Positions 1 to 8,856 of a DNA stretch of 64,000 nucleotides are shown here, piece by piece (within the stretch, counting starts at the first letter, position 1; every line of letters begins with the position of its first letter). The DNA is taken from the NCBI RefSeq assembly GCF_023701945.1, contig NZ_JABAEF010000001.1:62001-126000 (forward strand). Reading direction: 5' to 3'. The translations under genes were made by a program, and so were the position numbers. Under the pieces are notes generated by a model. It searched no databases, was not told the DNA's origin, and saw only the letters and a list, made by a program, of their open reading frames with translations. The stretch comes from Rhizobium sp. CG5. GTDB lineage: Bacteria > Pseudomonadota > Alphaproteobacteria > Rhizobiales > Rhizobiaceae.

Positions 1-248
1 AGGACTGCGAGGGCGGCGCGCAGGGTGAAACCCATGCCGAGCCCGCCGATCAGCAAACGCGGCTGACGGATGCCGGCGATGCGCTCGACGGCAAGGGTGG
101 CAAGGGCTTCTTCGGAGCCGCTCAGCCGGCTGTTCATCAGCTCGTTGGCGCCGAGCATGATGGAGAATTCCTGGCCGCGCTGCTTCAGCCGCAACTCGCC
201 GCCATCGCCGGGGATCGCCGTGCGGTCCAGTTCTATCCAGGGTATCAT
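1..248 (-). CDS. Spermidine synthase-like methyltransferase (N-terminal part, cut by window edge)
   Basis: The gene starts with ATG at 248 on the minus strand behind an AAAGGG ribosome site and runs off the left edge, so only about 82 codons are visible. The visible residues resemble the N-terminus of the spermidine/spermine synthase fold: a beta-strand segment with QEFSIMLGANELMNSRLSGS, then IRQPRLLIGGLGMGFTLRAA, which matches the glycine-rich aminopropyl/SAM-binding loop. Family members are cytosolic and transfer an aminopropyl group or act as SAM-dependent methyltransferases. Whether this one makes a polyamine cannot be judged without the C-terminal half. Confidence 0.72.
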   Translation of the reverse strand, partial: MIPWIELDRTAIPGDGGELRLKQRGQEFSIMLGANELMNSRLSGSEEALATLAVERIAGIRQPRLLIGGLGMGFTLRAALAV

Positions 249-385
249 GTCGCGCCCTTTGCCAATGCGAGAGGCGCTGCCTATCATGGTGGAGGGTGCA
301 ATGCCAACCGGTCCCCCGCAGGAGCGCGCACGGCTAAAGGTCGACATTCCGACGCAAACCGTGATAGAGACCGGCGCAAAGAAGG

Positions 386-808
386 ATGACCGTGACAAAG
401 ACCCTGGGCCACACGAAGCAAGCAAACACCACGGATGCATCTGCGTCCGTGTCGCACCTGCATGCGCTCCTGGCTGTGGTCACGGTGCTTCTGGCCTATA
501 TTGGTCTGGCGATCGGCATGCCGGGCGACGATACGGCGTCGCGCTCGGGCGAGGTGGGTGCCCATGGTATCCGCCAGTCGGAACACCTGGCCGCGCGCGA
601 TGATGGCCGGCCGGTCGCGGCCGTGCATCGGGCAAATCCGAAAGGGGCCGCCCCGCCATCTGCGACCGTTCTCGTCGAGACGGCCTTCAGGCCGCTTGGT
701 CTTTTCCCATCATTGCCGGCCATCGGACCCGGTCGCCAAGACCGGCTGCCTGCCTCGATCCTGCGCGACACCAACCAGCCCCGCGCCCCGCCCGGCCCAA
801 TGGCCTGA
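386..808 (+). CDS. Small hypothetical single-pass membrane protein
   Basis: A 140-residue reading frame with ATG at 386 directly after an AAGAAGG ribosome site. Residues about 24-45 (HALLAVVTVLLAYIGLAIGM) form one convincing transmembrane helix. The rest is rich in Pro, Arg and Ala with no motif I recognise. It lies just upstream of secDF on the same strand and is divergent from the spermidine synthase-like gene. Codon use in the C-terminal half is less gene-like, so the reading frame could be spurious there. No function is proposed. Confidence 0.45.
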   Translation: MTVTKTLGHTKQANTTDASASVSHLHALLAVVTVLLAYIGLAIGMPGDDTASRSGEVGAHGIRQSEHLAARDDGRPVAAVHRANPKGAAPPSATVLVETAFRPLGLFPSLPAIGPGRQDRLPASILRDTNQPRAPPGPMA

Positions 809-888
809 GCCTGCTTTTCATATCAATATGACACTGCGAGGCCCGATGTCCCAATCGGAGTCTTCGCGGCATTTTCACGGATAACATC

Positions 889-3405
889 ATGAGAAACTCC
901 CCCTGGATGGTGGCCACCTATGTGGTCATCGTCATCCTCGGCCTGCTGACGGCGCTGCCGAACGTGCTTCCGCAAACGGTACTCGACCGTATGCCGTCCT
1001 TCCTGCCCCATGACCGGGTCGAGCTCGGCCTCGACCTGCGCGGCGGTGCCCATCTGGTGCTTGAGGTCGATGCGGCCGATCTCGTCAAGGAACGCCTGCT
1101 GACAATGACGCAGGATGCCCGGCGTGTGCTCAGCGATGCCAGCATCGGCACGACGTCGGTGCGCCGCTCGACCGACCGCGTCACGGTCGTCCTGGCCGAT
1201 CCGGCCAAGCGCGACGCGGCCGTCGAAACCCTGGCCAAGCTTGGAACGCCGGTCGGCCTGACGGGCGCCAGCGATATCACGCTGGGTGGAACGGGCAGCG
1301 AGATTTCCGTTGCCCTCACCGAGGCCGGCCTGACCGATCGTATCAGCGCGGCCGTCGAGCAGAGCCTCGAGATCATCCGTCAGCGTATCGACCAGGTGGG
1401 CGTCGCCGAGCCGACCATCCAGCGGGTCGGAGCGGATCGGATCCTGGTGCAGTTGCCGGGCGTTCAGGACCCCAAGCGCATTCGCGACCTGCTGGGCTCG
1501 ACCGCCAAGATGAGTTTTCATCTGCTGGCACCGACGAGCGCCGATGGCCGCCCAGTGGCCGGCACATCGGTGCTGAAGGATGACGAGGGCCAGTCCTACA
1601 CGGTGCAGGATCGCGTCGAACTGAGCGGCGACCACCTGACCGATGCGCGCGTCGGCTTCAACCAGACCAATAACGAGCCGATCGTCTCGTTCCGCTTCGA
1701 CAATTTCGGCGCGACGCGCTTTGCCGACATCACCAAGGCCAATGTCGGGCGGCCTTTCGCCATCGTGCTCGACCAGAAGGTGCTGAGCGCGCCTGTCATC
1801 AACGAGCCGATTACCGGCGGTGCCGGCCAGATTTCCGGCAGTTTCACCGTGCAGCAGGCCAATGACCTGTCGGCGCTGCTGCGCGCCGGCGCTCTGCCGG
1901 CCAAGCTCACCGTGATCGAGGAACGCACCGTCGGCGCCGACCTTGGCAGCGATGCCATCACCATGGGCATCTTCACCGGCCTGATCGGCTTTGCCCTGGT
2001 GGTCGGCTTCATGATCGTGCTTTACGGTGCCTGGGGCCTGCTGGCCAACCTGGCGCTCGGCCTCAACGTCATCCTGACCTTTGCCGGCCTCACCCTGCTG
2101 GGAGCCACGCTGACCCTGCCGGGCATTGCCGGTATCGTGCTCGGCATCGGTCTCGCCGTCGACGCCAACGTGCTGATCAACGAGCGTATCCGCGAGGAGA
2201 CGCGCAAGGGCAAGGGCGCCATGGCGGCCCTCGACGCCGGCTTTGCGCGGGCCTATTCCACCATCGTCGACAGTAACGTGACGGCGCTGATCGCCACCGT
2301 TCTGCTGTTCTGGTTCGGCAGCGGTCCGGTGCGCGGCTTTGCCGTCACCATGGGCCTCGGCATCGCCATCTCGATGTTCACGGCGGTGTCGATCGTGCGC
2401 GTCATCATGCTGACGATCGTTCGGCGCTACAAGCTGAAGACGCTGACCATCAAACCGCTGCTGCCGATCCAGCTGATCCCGGAAGGCACGCGCATCCAGT
2501 TCATGAAGGCGCGGTTCTTCGGCATCGGCTTCTCGGCCTTCCTGTCGATCGCCTCGATCATCCTGTTCATCACGCCCGGCCTCAACTACGGCGTCGATTT
2601 CCGTGGCGGCATCCAGATGGAGGTGGTGACCAAGGAGCCGGCGGATCTCGCTTCGATGCGCTCCGGTCTCGACGAGTTGGGGCTCGGCGAAGTGGCTCTG
2701 CAGCAGTTCGGCGATGCCCAGCATATGCTGATCCGCGTCGAGCGGCAGCCGGGCGGCGAAGAAGCGCAGACGGCGGCGGTCGAGACGCTGAAGGGCGAGA
2801 TCGTCAAGATCGCCCCGACAGCCTCGGTCGAGCGCACCGAAGTGGTCGGACCGAAGGTCAGCGGCGAACTGGCCACAGCCGGCATCCTGTCGGTGGTCCT
2901 CGCCAGCCTTGCGATGCTCATCTATATCTGGGTGCGGTTCGAATGGCCGTTTGCCGTCGGCGCCATCGCCACGCTGGTGCTCGACGTCACCAAGACCATC
3001 GGCTTCTTCGCGCTGACCGGCCTCGACTTCAACCTGACGGCCGTGGCCGCCCTGCTGACCCTGGTCGGCTATTCGGTCAACGACAAGGTGGTGGTCTATG
3101 ACCGGATGCGCGAGAACATGCGGCTCTACAAGTCGATGCCGTTCCGCGACCTGATCGACCTGTCGATCAACGAGACGCTGGCCCGAAGCCTCTATACCTC
3201 GGTCACGGCCTTCCTCGCCCTGCTGCCGATGGCGATCTGGGGCGGCAGTGCGGTCGAGAGCTTTGCCGTGCCGATGATCTTCGGCATCCTCATCGCCGCC
3301 TCGTCCTCGGTCTTCATCGCCGCGCCGATCCTGCTGTTCCTCGGCGACTGGCGCAAGCGCCGCGCCGATGCGGCACCGGCGGCTGCCGAAGTCAAAGGCG
3401 CCTGA
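889..3405 (+). CDS. secDF: Protein translocase subunit SecDF (fused SecD and SecF)
   Basis: This 838-residue inner-membrane protein fuses SecD and SecF, the proton-driven accessory subunits that pull preproteins out of the SecYEG channel on the periplasmic side. Visible order: an N-terminal membrane helix (residues about 8-28), the SecD motif LGLDLRGGAHLVLEVD (about 46-61), a P1-type periplasmic domain with IVLDQKVLSAPVINEP, five SecD helices including GIVLGIGLAVDANVLINERI, then the SecF half beginning near GLNYGVDFRGGIQMEV (about 562) and ending with LVGYSVNDKVVVYDRMREN and further helices. Length and motif order fit rhizobial SecDF fusions. The neighbours are not yajC or other sec genes. 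A hairpin terminator follows the stop codon. Confidence 0.96.
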   Translation: MRNSPWMVATYVVIVILGLLTALPNVLPQTVLDRMPSFLPHDRVELGLDLRGGAHLVLEVDAADLVKERLLTMTQDARRVLSDASIGTTSVRRSTDRVTVVLADPAKRDAAVETLAKLGTPVGLTGASDITLGGTGSEISVALTEAGLTDRISAAVEQSLEIIRQRIDQVGVAEPTIQRVGADRILVQLPGVQDPKRIRDLLGSTAKMSFHLLAPTSADGRPVAGTSVLKDDEGQSYTVQDRVELSGDHLTDARVGFNQTNNEPIVSFRFDNFGATRFADITKANVGRPFAIVLDQKVLSAPVINEPITGGAGQISGSFTVQQANDLSALLRAGALPAKLTVIEERTVGADLGSDAITMGIFTGLIGFALVVGFMIVLYGAWGLLANLALGLNVILTFAGLTLLGATLTLPGIAGIVLGIGLAVDANVLINERIREETRKGKGAMAALDAGFARAYSTIVDSNVTALIATVLLFWFGSGPVRGFAVTMGLGIAISMFTAVSIVRVIMLTIVRRYKLKTLTIKPLLPIQLIPEGTRIQFMKARFFGIGFSAFLSIASIILFITPGLNYGVDFRGGIQMEVVTKEPADLASMRSGLDELGLGEVALQQFGDAQHMLIRVERQPGGEEAQTAAVETLKGEIVKIAPTASVERTEVVGPKVSGELATAGILSVVLASLAMLIYIWVRFEWPFAVGAIATLVLDVTKTIGFFALTGLDFNLTAVAALLTLVGYSVNDKVVVYDRMRENMRLYKSMPFRDLIDLSINETLARSLYTSVTAFLALLPMAIWGGSAVESFAVPMIFGILIAASSSVFIAAPILLFLGDWRKRRADAAPAAAEVKGA

Positions 3406-3430
3406 GGCTGCAAACATTGTCGTATCAAGC

Positions 3431-3463
3431 AAAGGGGCCGTCATCGACGGCCCCTTCGTCGTT
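3431..3463 (+). terminator. Rho-independent terminator after secDF
   Basis: A 9-bp GC-rich stem, GGGGCCGTC/GACGGCCCC, with a three-base loop at 3434-3454, followed by TTCGTCGTT. It lies 26 bases after the secDF stop and before the esterase gene. The T tract is short, so termination may be partial. Confidence 0.65.
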
Positions 3464-3534
3464 GCGCCATCTTGAAATCCGGGCCGGTATCCGGTGATAT
3501 CGGGACAGTGCAGCCGCCATTTCCGAGGAATTTC

Positions 3535-4464
3535 ATGCCTGACGCGTCGATCTCCCATGCCGGTCCCATGCCTCGCGAAGCGGGCATTCTGGCGTTTCTG
3601 AACCTCTGCGGCAGCTTCTATCCGGCCGATGCCGTCAACGCCTCGATCGAGCAGCAGCGGCAATGGTATGATGCGCTCTGCGCGCAGTTCGACCGGCCGC
3701 TGCCGGCCGGAATGGCGACGCAGGACGCAGTTGTCGGCGCTGTTCCGATAAGGCGGTACAGGCCGCTTGAGGTGGCGACCGAGACCGTGCTTCTCTATCT
3801 GCATGGCGGCGGCTATGTGGTCGGCTCGCTGGACAGCCACCATGCGATCTGCGCCGAGCTTTCCGCATTCTGCCGGGCCGAACTGGTCTCGGTCGATTAT
3901 CGGCTGGCACCGGAGCATGTCTGGCCGGCGCAGAGCGACGATGCCTTCGCGGTGCTTTCGGATCTCGTCGGTACGGGCAGACCGGTGGTGCTGATCGGCG
4001 ACAGCGCCGGCGGAAACCTGGCGGCCGGGCTTGCCCTTCGCGCCAATGCGGCCGGGCTTGCCGGCATTCGCGGCCAGGCGCTGATCTATCCGGCGCTGGG
4101 CGGCGATCTGACATCGGGCTCCTATCGCGAGATGGCAGAGGCGCCGGGCCTTTCCACCGCCGATGTCGGCTATTACCGCGACATCCTTCAGGCGCCGGAC
4201 GGCGATGCCATTGCCTTTCCGCTGCTGGCAGAAACGGTTGCCGGCCTGCCGCCGGCCTTCATCTCGGTGGCGCATTTCGATCCGCTGCGCGACGATGGCC
4301 GGCGCTATGCGGCGCGGCTTGCCGAGGCCGGCGTCGAGGTGTGGTTCCGCGAGGAACCGCAGATGGTGCATGCCTGGCTGCGCGCCCGCCACATGAGCGA
4401 GGGCGCTGCGCAGGGTTTTCAGGCGCTGTGCCTTGCCGTCGCCCGGTTTGCCGGAACGCCCTGA
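3535..4464 (+). CDS. Alpha/beta hydrolase, hormone-sensitive-lipase-type esterase
   Basis: 309 residues when started at ATG 3535, which has GAGG six bases upstream; the TTG start at 3472 has no comparable site. The protein has the two HSL-family signatures: the oxyanion-hole HGGG (LYLHGGGYVVGS) and the nucleophile elbow GDSAGGN. The acid and base are probably the Asp in AHFDPLRDDG and the His in MVHAWLR. Family members are soluble esterases acting on short acyl esters. It stands alone between secDF and a convergent hydrolase gene, and the natural substrate cannot be read from the sequence. Confidence 0.88.
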   Translation: MPDASISHAGPMPREAGILAFLNLCGSFYPADAVNASIEQQRQWYDALCAQFDRPLPAGMATQDAVVGAVPIRRYRPLEVATETVLLYLHGGGYVVGSLDSHHAICAELSAFCRAELVSVDYRLAPEHVWPAQSDDAFAVLSDLVGTGRPVVLIGDSAGGNLAAGLALRANAAGLAGIRGQALIYPALGGDLTSGSYREMAEAPGLSTADVGYYRDILQAPDGDAIAFPLLAETVAGLPPAFISVAHFDPLRDDGRRYAARLAEAGVEVWFREEPQMVHAWLRARHMSEGAAQGFQALCLAVARFAGTP

Positions 4465-4480
4465 ACAGGGGCGCCATCGA

Positions 4481-6478
4481 TCACATGAAGTCGCGCGGGA
4501 CAGATTTTTCGAAGGTCTTGTCAAAAATCTGCGTCTCGCCCTCGAAGGCCATGACCTGCGCGTCGATCAGCCATGATGTGGCCGTGCAGGCGATCGACGA
4601 GGTGGAGACCGTGCGCACCGACCAGCCCGGCCGCTTCATGTCGCAGGTCCAGGTGGACGTGCCGGTCATCGACAGGGGATCGCCTGGGGTGATCGACCAG
4701 ACTTCCTCGCGGATCTGGCGGGTCGACAGGCCGGTGTCGGGATGCTCGAAAAGGCCGGTATCCTCCAGGATATAGTAGCTGGTGCCATTGCCGGAGAGGT
4801 CGCGCAGCACCTGGCGCTGCGTCTCGCCGGGCATATGCTCGATGTATTTGGGTAGCGGATCGGGATTGTCCGGCTGCTTCATGTCGAGCGCCTGATGGGC
4901 GCCGAGACGCGGCAGATCGAGTTTGAGCGAGGCGGTGTCGATGGTCAGGCCCGGATCGGTGGGGGTGGGCAGCACCATCGGCCAATAGGCGGTGGACAGC
5001 GACAGGCGGATGCGGTGGCCGGCGCGCAGGCGATAGCCGCAGGCATCGAGCGTCAGGGTGATCTCGACCTTCTCACCCTTCGGCATGGGTTTGGGCGCGG
5101 CATTGCTGTTGCGGTGGGCGAGGTTGAGCACGCCGAAGGAGACGCGGGTGGCGGTGCCATCCGGGTGGACATCGACCAGCCGCGCGCAGAGATTGGCAAA
5201 ATCCGCGTCGCAGGCAAGCGTTAAAGTCAGGACCGGGCGTCCGAGGCAGTCGAGATCGGCGATCAGCGGTTCGGTCTCGAAGCACAGCGATCCGGCATCG
5301 TCGCCGCGCTGGTCGAGCGCCATTTCCGCGTCGGGCTTCAGGGTGAACCATTCGCCGGCGGCGGTTCCGGTATCGAGCGGCGATTTGAGATAGACGTCGC
5401 GAACCGCGTTGCCGGTCGGCGCGCCCGCCACAAGCTGGCCGGCGCCATTGACGGCAAAGGGCTCGAGCTCCGGCGGGTTCCAGTGCTGTTTGGCGATCCA
5501 GCGGCCGGGATCGATATCGCGGCGCGGTGCCGGGCGGATCGCGTCAAGGATATAGGCGCGCACCTGCGGCAGGTCCTCGACGCCGTTCGGCTCGTCGCGC
5601 AGCCAGCGGTTCCACCAGCGGATGGCTTCGCCGAGGAAATCGGCGCGCGGCTTCGGCCAGGCGAAATGCGGATACTTGTGCACCCAGGGGCCGATCAGCG
5701 CCTTGGCCTTGTCGCCCAGGCCCTCGACGGCCTTCAACGGCGTGTTGCGATAGCCGTCCGCCCAGCCGGCAATGACCAGGGCCGGGATCTTGAAACCGTC
5801 GAAATCCTCGCAGATCGAGCCGTGCTGCCAGAAGGCATCGCGCCGCTGGTGCGACAGCCATTCCTCCAGGAAGAAGGGTTCGTTTTCCAGCCGCTCCAGC
5901 CACATGTCGCGCCAGCGCTCGCCGACAAGGGCCGGGTCGGGCGAGCGGGACTGATAGCCGAGCATGGTCGCTGCCCAGGACAGCTGCGCCGAGAGATGGC
6001 AGCCGTTCTTGTAATGGATATCGTCATTGTAGCGGTCGACCGTCGAGGCAATCGAGATGACGGCTTTCAGCGCCGGCGGGTTCATGGCGGCGACCTGCAG
6101 GCAGTTGAAGCCGCCCCAGGAAATGCCCATCATGCCGACAGAGCCGTTCGACCAGGGCTGGGCGGCGATCCAGGCGATCAGTTCGCAGGCATTGTCCAAT
6201 TCCAGGGCGGTGTATTCGCCATCGATGACGCCGTCGGATTCGCCCGATCCGCGGATATCCACCCGCACGCCGGCAATGCCCGCCGCGGCAAAGGCGGGAT
6301 AGGTGGATTCGTCGCGCGGGCTCGTCCCGTCGCGCTTCCTGTAGGGCAGGAATTCAAAGACCGCCGGGACGGGATCGGCCGTGGCTCCCTCCGGCATCCA
6401 GATGCGGGCGGCAAGGCGGGTGCCGTCGGCGAGGTGGATCCATTCGTTTTCGATGACGGTGAAGGGGCGGTCAGTCAT
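4481..6478 (-). CDS. CocE/NonD family hydrolase (peptidase S15 type)
   Basis: A 665-residue hydrolase of the cocaine esterase/X-Pro dipeptidyl-peptidase superfamily. The N-terminal part is the alpha/beta-hydrolase core with RVDIRGSGES, the nucleophile elbow GISWGG, the probable acid Asp in GWADGYRNT and the probable base His in GPWVHKYPH. The C-terminal third is the jelly-roll X-Pro domain, ending in a glycine-poor beta-rich stretch. No secretion signal is visible, so it is likely cytosolic. Its ATG at 6478 overlaps the stop codon of the upstream PIN toxin gene as ATGA and lacks its own clear ribosome site, which points to translational coupling. Ester or amide substrate unknown. Confidence 0.9.
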   Translation of the reverse strand: MTDRPFTVIENEWIHLADGTRLAARIWMPEGATADPVPAVFEFLPYRKRDGTSPRDESTYPAFAAAGIAGVRVDIRGSGESDGVIDGEYTALELDNACELIAWIAAQPWSNGSVGMMGISWGGFNCLQVAAMNPPALKAVISIASTVDRYNDDIHYKNGCHLSAQLSWAATMLGYQSRSPDPALVGERWRDMWLERLENEPFFLEEWLSHQRRDAFWQHGSICEDFDGFKIPALVIAGWADGYRNTPLKAVEGLGDKAKALIGPWVHKYPHFAWPKPRADFLGEAIRWWNRWLRDEPNGVEDLPQVRAYILDAIRPAPRRDIDPGRWIAKQHWNPPELEPFAVNGAGQLVAGAPTGNAVRDVYLKSPLDTGTAAGEWFTLKPDAEMALDQRGDDAGSLCFETEPLIADLDCLGRPVLTLTLACDADFANLCARLVDVHPDGTATRVSFGVLNLAHRNSNAAPKPMPKGEKVEITLTLDACGYRLRAGHRIRLSLSTAYWPMVLPTPTDPGLTIDTASLKLDLPRLGAHQALDMKQPDNPDPLPKYIEHMPGETQRQVLRDLSGNGTSYYILEDTGLFEHPDTGLSTRQIREEVWSITPGDPLSMTGTSTWTCDMKRPGWSVRTVSTSSIACTATSWLIDAQVMAFEGETQIFDKTFEKSVPRDFM

Positions 6479-6921
6479 GCAGCAGATATTCCATCGTAAG
6501 GATTGATAAAAGGAATGGAAAAATGAGAGAAGTGGACCGCGTTTCGAGTGATGACCGTCATATTTCGGATCTGCGCGGTTGCCGCGATTGCCGCATCCTG
6601 GAATAGCGGCGTGTGTCCGTTTCCGACCGCGTGGTCATATAGCCGACCGGCCAGCCTTGCCGTTTCAATATCAAGGGGATGAATACGGAATGCGTACAGC
6701 TCAACGAGGTCCTCCAGCCACGCAGCGAGGGCCGAAGCCTTTGCCGTGGCCCCAGCACGATTGAGCTGTGCAATACCGCTCTCGATTTCCGACGTCGTCA
6801 CGACAGACAAGTGCAGCTGGTCGGACAGGTGTACGAGCCATTCGGCGATCTGGACCTCCGCAGCACCACGTCGTCGGCCGGGCGCGACGAGCGAAATGAT
6901 GTTGGTGTCCAGCAGGTACAT
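6475..6921 (-). CDS. PIN-domain toxin (VapC-like ribonuclease)
   Basis: 148 residues from ATG 6921 (MYLLDTN). The PIN active-site acidic residues are present: Asp in LLDTNIISL at the N-terminus, Glu in TTSEIESGI, Asp in LFQDAAIAATA, and the TRN position near the C-terminus (ITRNAVHF). VapC-type toxins cut RNA, usually tRNA, and stop translation until the antitoxin neutralises them. The start codon overlaps the stop of the Phd-like antitoxin gene (TGATG), the usual layout of a toxin-antitoxin pair. Unusually, its stop overlaps the start of a CocE/NonD hydrolase gene, making a three-gene coupled unit. Confidence 0.9.
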   Translation of the reverse strand: MYLLDTNIISLVAPGRRRGAAEVQIAEWLVHLSDQLHLSVVTTSEIESGIAQLNRAGATAKASALAAWLEDLVELYAFRIHPLDIETARLAGRLYDHAVGNGHTPLFQDAAIAATAQIRNMTVITRNAVHFSHFSIPFINPYDGISAA

Positions 6922-7169
6922 CAGATGAAATCTTTGCCGAAGCTGGGCGAAGCGCCACGCTCGGGCAGGTCGCCGTCTTCCAAGGGCGCATGGGTCAGCA
7001 GCCACCCGAAGCTCGGGATAGCTTTGGTAAGCCGCTCATACTCCTTTAACGAGATAATCACCGCTTCGCCCCTGCCGTGCCGGGTAATGATCGCTCCATC
7101 ACCGTTCTTCGCGTCGTCGATGACAGCGGAAAGCTTCGCTTTGGCATCCTTCAACTGGATTTCGCGCAT
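6921..7169 (-). CDS. Phd/YefM-type antitoxin
   Basis: 82 residues from the second of two adjacent ATG codons (7169), which sits five bases after GAGGTG; the first ATG (7172) is only two bases from it. The N-terminal half has the Phd/YefM pattern, AKLSAVIDDAKNG then TRHGRGEAVIISLKEYERL, the DNA-binding dimerisation domain. The C-terminal tail with ASPSFGKDFI is the expected toxin-binding part. It would repress its own promoter upstream of 7172 and neutralise the PIN toxin encoded next. Confidence 0.9.
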   Translation of the reverse strand: MREIQLKDAKAKLSAVIDDAKNGDGAIITRHGRGEAVIISLKEYERLTKAIPSFGWLLTHAPLEDGDLPERGASPSFGKDFI

Positions 7170-7224
7170 CATCTCACCTCAAATGACCATAGTAGTCATA
7201 ATGTGCCCCGGTATCGCCTTGACG

Positions 7225-8856
7225 TCAATTCCCGGCGCTCTCCATCTTCCGTGTGGCGATGGCTTTTTCGAGCCAGCCGATCTGCATTTCGGGCACGGAT
7301 TTCAACAGCAGGTCGGTATAGTCGTCGAAGGGCGGCGACAGGACCTTCGATTTCGGGCCGAAGCGCACCAGCCGGCCCTTGTGCATCACGGCGACGCTGT
7401 CGGCGATGGCGCGCACGATGGCGATGTCGTGGGTGATGAACATGTAGGACACTTGGGTCTCGGCCTGCAGCCGCATTAAGAGGCTCAGGATACCCTCGGC
7501 GACCAGCGGGTCGAGCGCCGAGGTCGGCTCGTCGCAGAGGATCAGTTCAGGCTTGGCGGCCAGCGCCCGGGCGATGGCGACGCGCTGCTTCTGGCCGCCG
7601 GACAGTTCGGCCGGATAACGGTCGACGAAGCCCGATGCCATCTCGATCTGCTCCAGAAGCTCCTTGACGCGGGCGGTTTTCGCCGCGCCATGCAGGCCGA
7701 AATAGAAGCTGAGCGGCCGGCCGATGATGTCGCGCACCGTCTGGCGCGGGTTCATCGCCGTATCGGCCATCTGGTAGATCAGCTGGATGCGGCGCAGGTC
7801 GTCGCGCGAGCGGCTCTTGAGGGCTGGCGTCAGGGCTCTGCCGTCGAATGTCACCTGGCCGGACAGGGGCGGCAGGAGGCCGGTGATGACGCGGGCCAGG
7901 GTCGACTTGCCGGAGCCGCTTTCGCCGACCACCGCCAGCGTCTGGCCCTTCGGCAGATGCAGCGAGACGTCGTGCAGGACCTTGAAGCCGTTCGAGTAGC
8001 CGGCGGTGATATGCTCGACCTTCAGCAGCGTATTGCTCTGGTCCATGGCCTCGGTGCGCTTTTCCTGGCGGACATTGACCAGGGCGCGGGTGTAGTCCTC
8101 GCGCGGCGCCTCGATGATCTGCTGGGCGGTGCCGTATTCCACTGTCTTGCCGTGGCGCAGCACCATGATGTCGTCGGAGATCTGCGCGACGACGGCCAGA
8201 TCATGGGTGATGTAGAGCGCCGCCGTGCCGGTTTCCTCGATGGCATGCTTGATGGCGGCCAGCACGTCGATCTGGGTGGTCACGTCAAGGGCGGTGGTCG
8301 GTTCGTCGAAGACGATCAGCTCCGGATGGGAGCAGAGCGCCATGGCCGTCATGGCGCGTTGCAGCTGGCCGCCGGAGACCTGGTGGGGAAAGCGGTCGCC
8401 GAACTGGTCGGGGTTCGGCAGGCCGAGTACGCCGAACAGGTAGGTGGCGCGCTTGCGGGCTTCCTCCCGGCTCATCAGACCATGGGCCAGCGTCGCCTCG
8501 ATCACCTGGTCGCCGAGCTTGTGGGCCGGGTTGAAGGCGGCGGCGGCCGATTGCGCGACATAGCAGACCCTGGCGCCGCGGATTTTACGGATGCCGCCCT
8601 TGCCGAGTGTTAGCAGGTCCTCGCCATCGAGCAGCACCTCGCCGCCGGTGATCCTGACGCCGCCGCGGCCATAGGCCAGCGCCGACAGGCCGATGGTCGA
8701 CTTGCCGGCGCCGGATTCGCCGATCAGTCCGAGCACCTTGCCCTTCTTCAGATCGAAGGACACGCCCTCGACTATGGTGACGTTTTTCGGCGGTTCGCCG
8801 GGCGGATAGGAGGTCGCTTCGATCTTCAGGTTACGAACGGAGAGAAGCTCAGGCAT
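7225..8856 (-). CDS. Dipeptide/nickel-type ABC transporter, double ATPase (DppD-DppF fusion)
   Basis: 543 residues with two complete ABC ATPase domains in tandem. The first has Walker A GESGAGKST, signature VSGGQLQRAM and Walker B LIVFDEPTT. The second, from about residue 270, has GESGSGKST, LSGGQKQRV and LILCDEPTS. Each carries the oligopeptide-transporter C-terminal extension. It energises import through the two permeases encoded immediately upstream, whose last gene overlaps this start by eight bases. It is the last gene of the binding protein-permease-permease-ATPase operon running from 12371 to 7225. Confidence 0.95.
   Translation of the reverse strand: MPELLSVRNLKIEATSYPPGEPPKNVTIVEGVSFDLKKGKVLGLIGESGAGKSTIGLSALAYGRGGVRITGGEVLLDGEDLLTLGKGGIRKIRGARVCYVAQSAAAAFNPAHKLGDQVIEATLAHGLMSREEARKRATYLFGVLGLPNPDQFGDRFPHQVSGGQLQRAMTAMALCSHPELIVFDEPTTALDVTTQIDVLAAIKHAIEETGTAALYITHDLAVVAQISDDIMVLRHGKTVEYGTAQQIIEAPREDYTRALVNVRQEKRTEAMDQSNTLLKVEHITAGYSNGFKVLHDVSLHLPKGQTLAVVGESGSGKSTLARVITGLLPPLSGQVTFDGRALTPALKSRSRDDLRRIQLIYQMADTAMNPRQTVRDIIGRPLSFYFGLHGAAKTARVKELLEQIEMASGFVDRYPAELSGGQKQRVAIARALAAKPELILCDEPTSALDPLVAEGILSLLMRLQAETQVSYMFITHDIAIVRAIADSVAVMHKGRLVRFGPKSKVLSPPFDDYTDLLLKSVPEMQIGWLEKAIATRKMESAGN

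Noticed and set aside
823..4524. Long antisense reading frame (about 1230 codons) opposite secDF and the esterase gene
   Set aside because: It mirrors two well-supported genes, is full of Arg, Gln, His and Asp as expected from the reverse of GC-rich codons, and has no motif.
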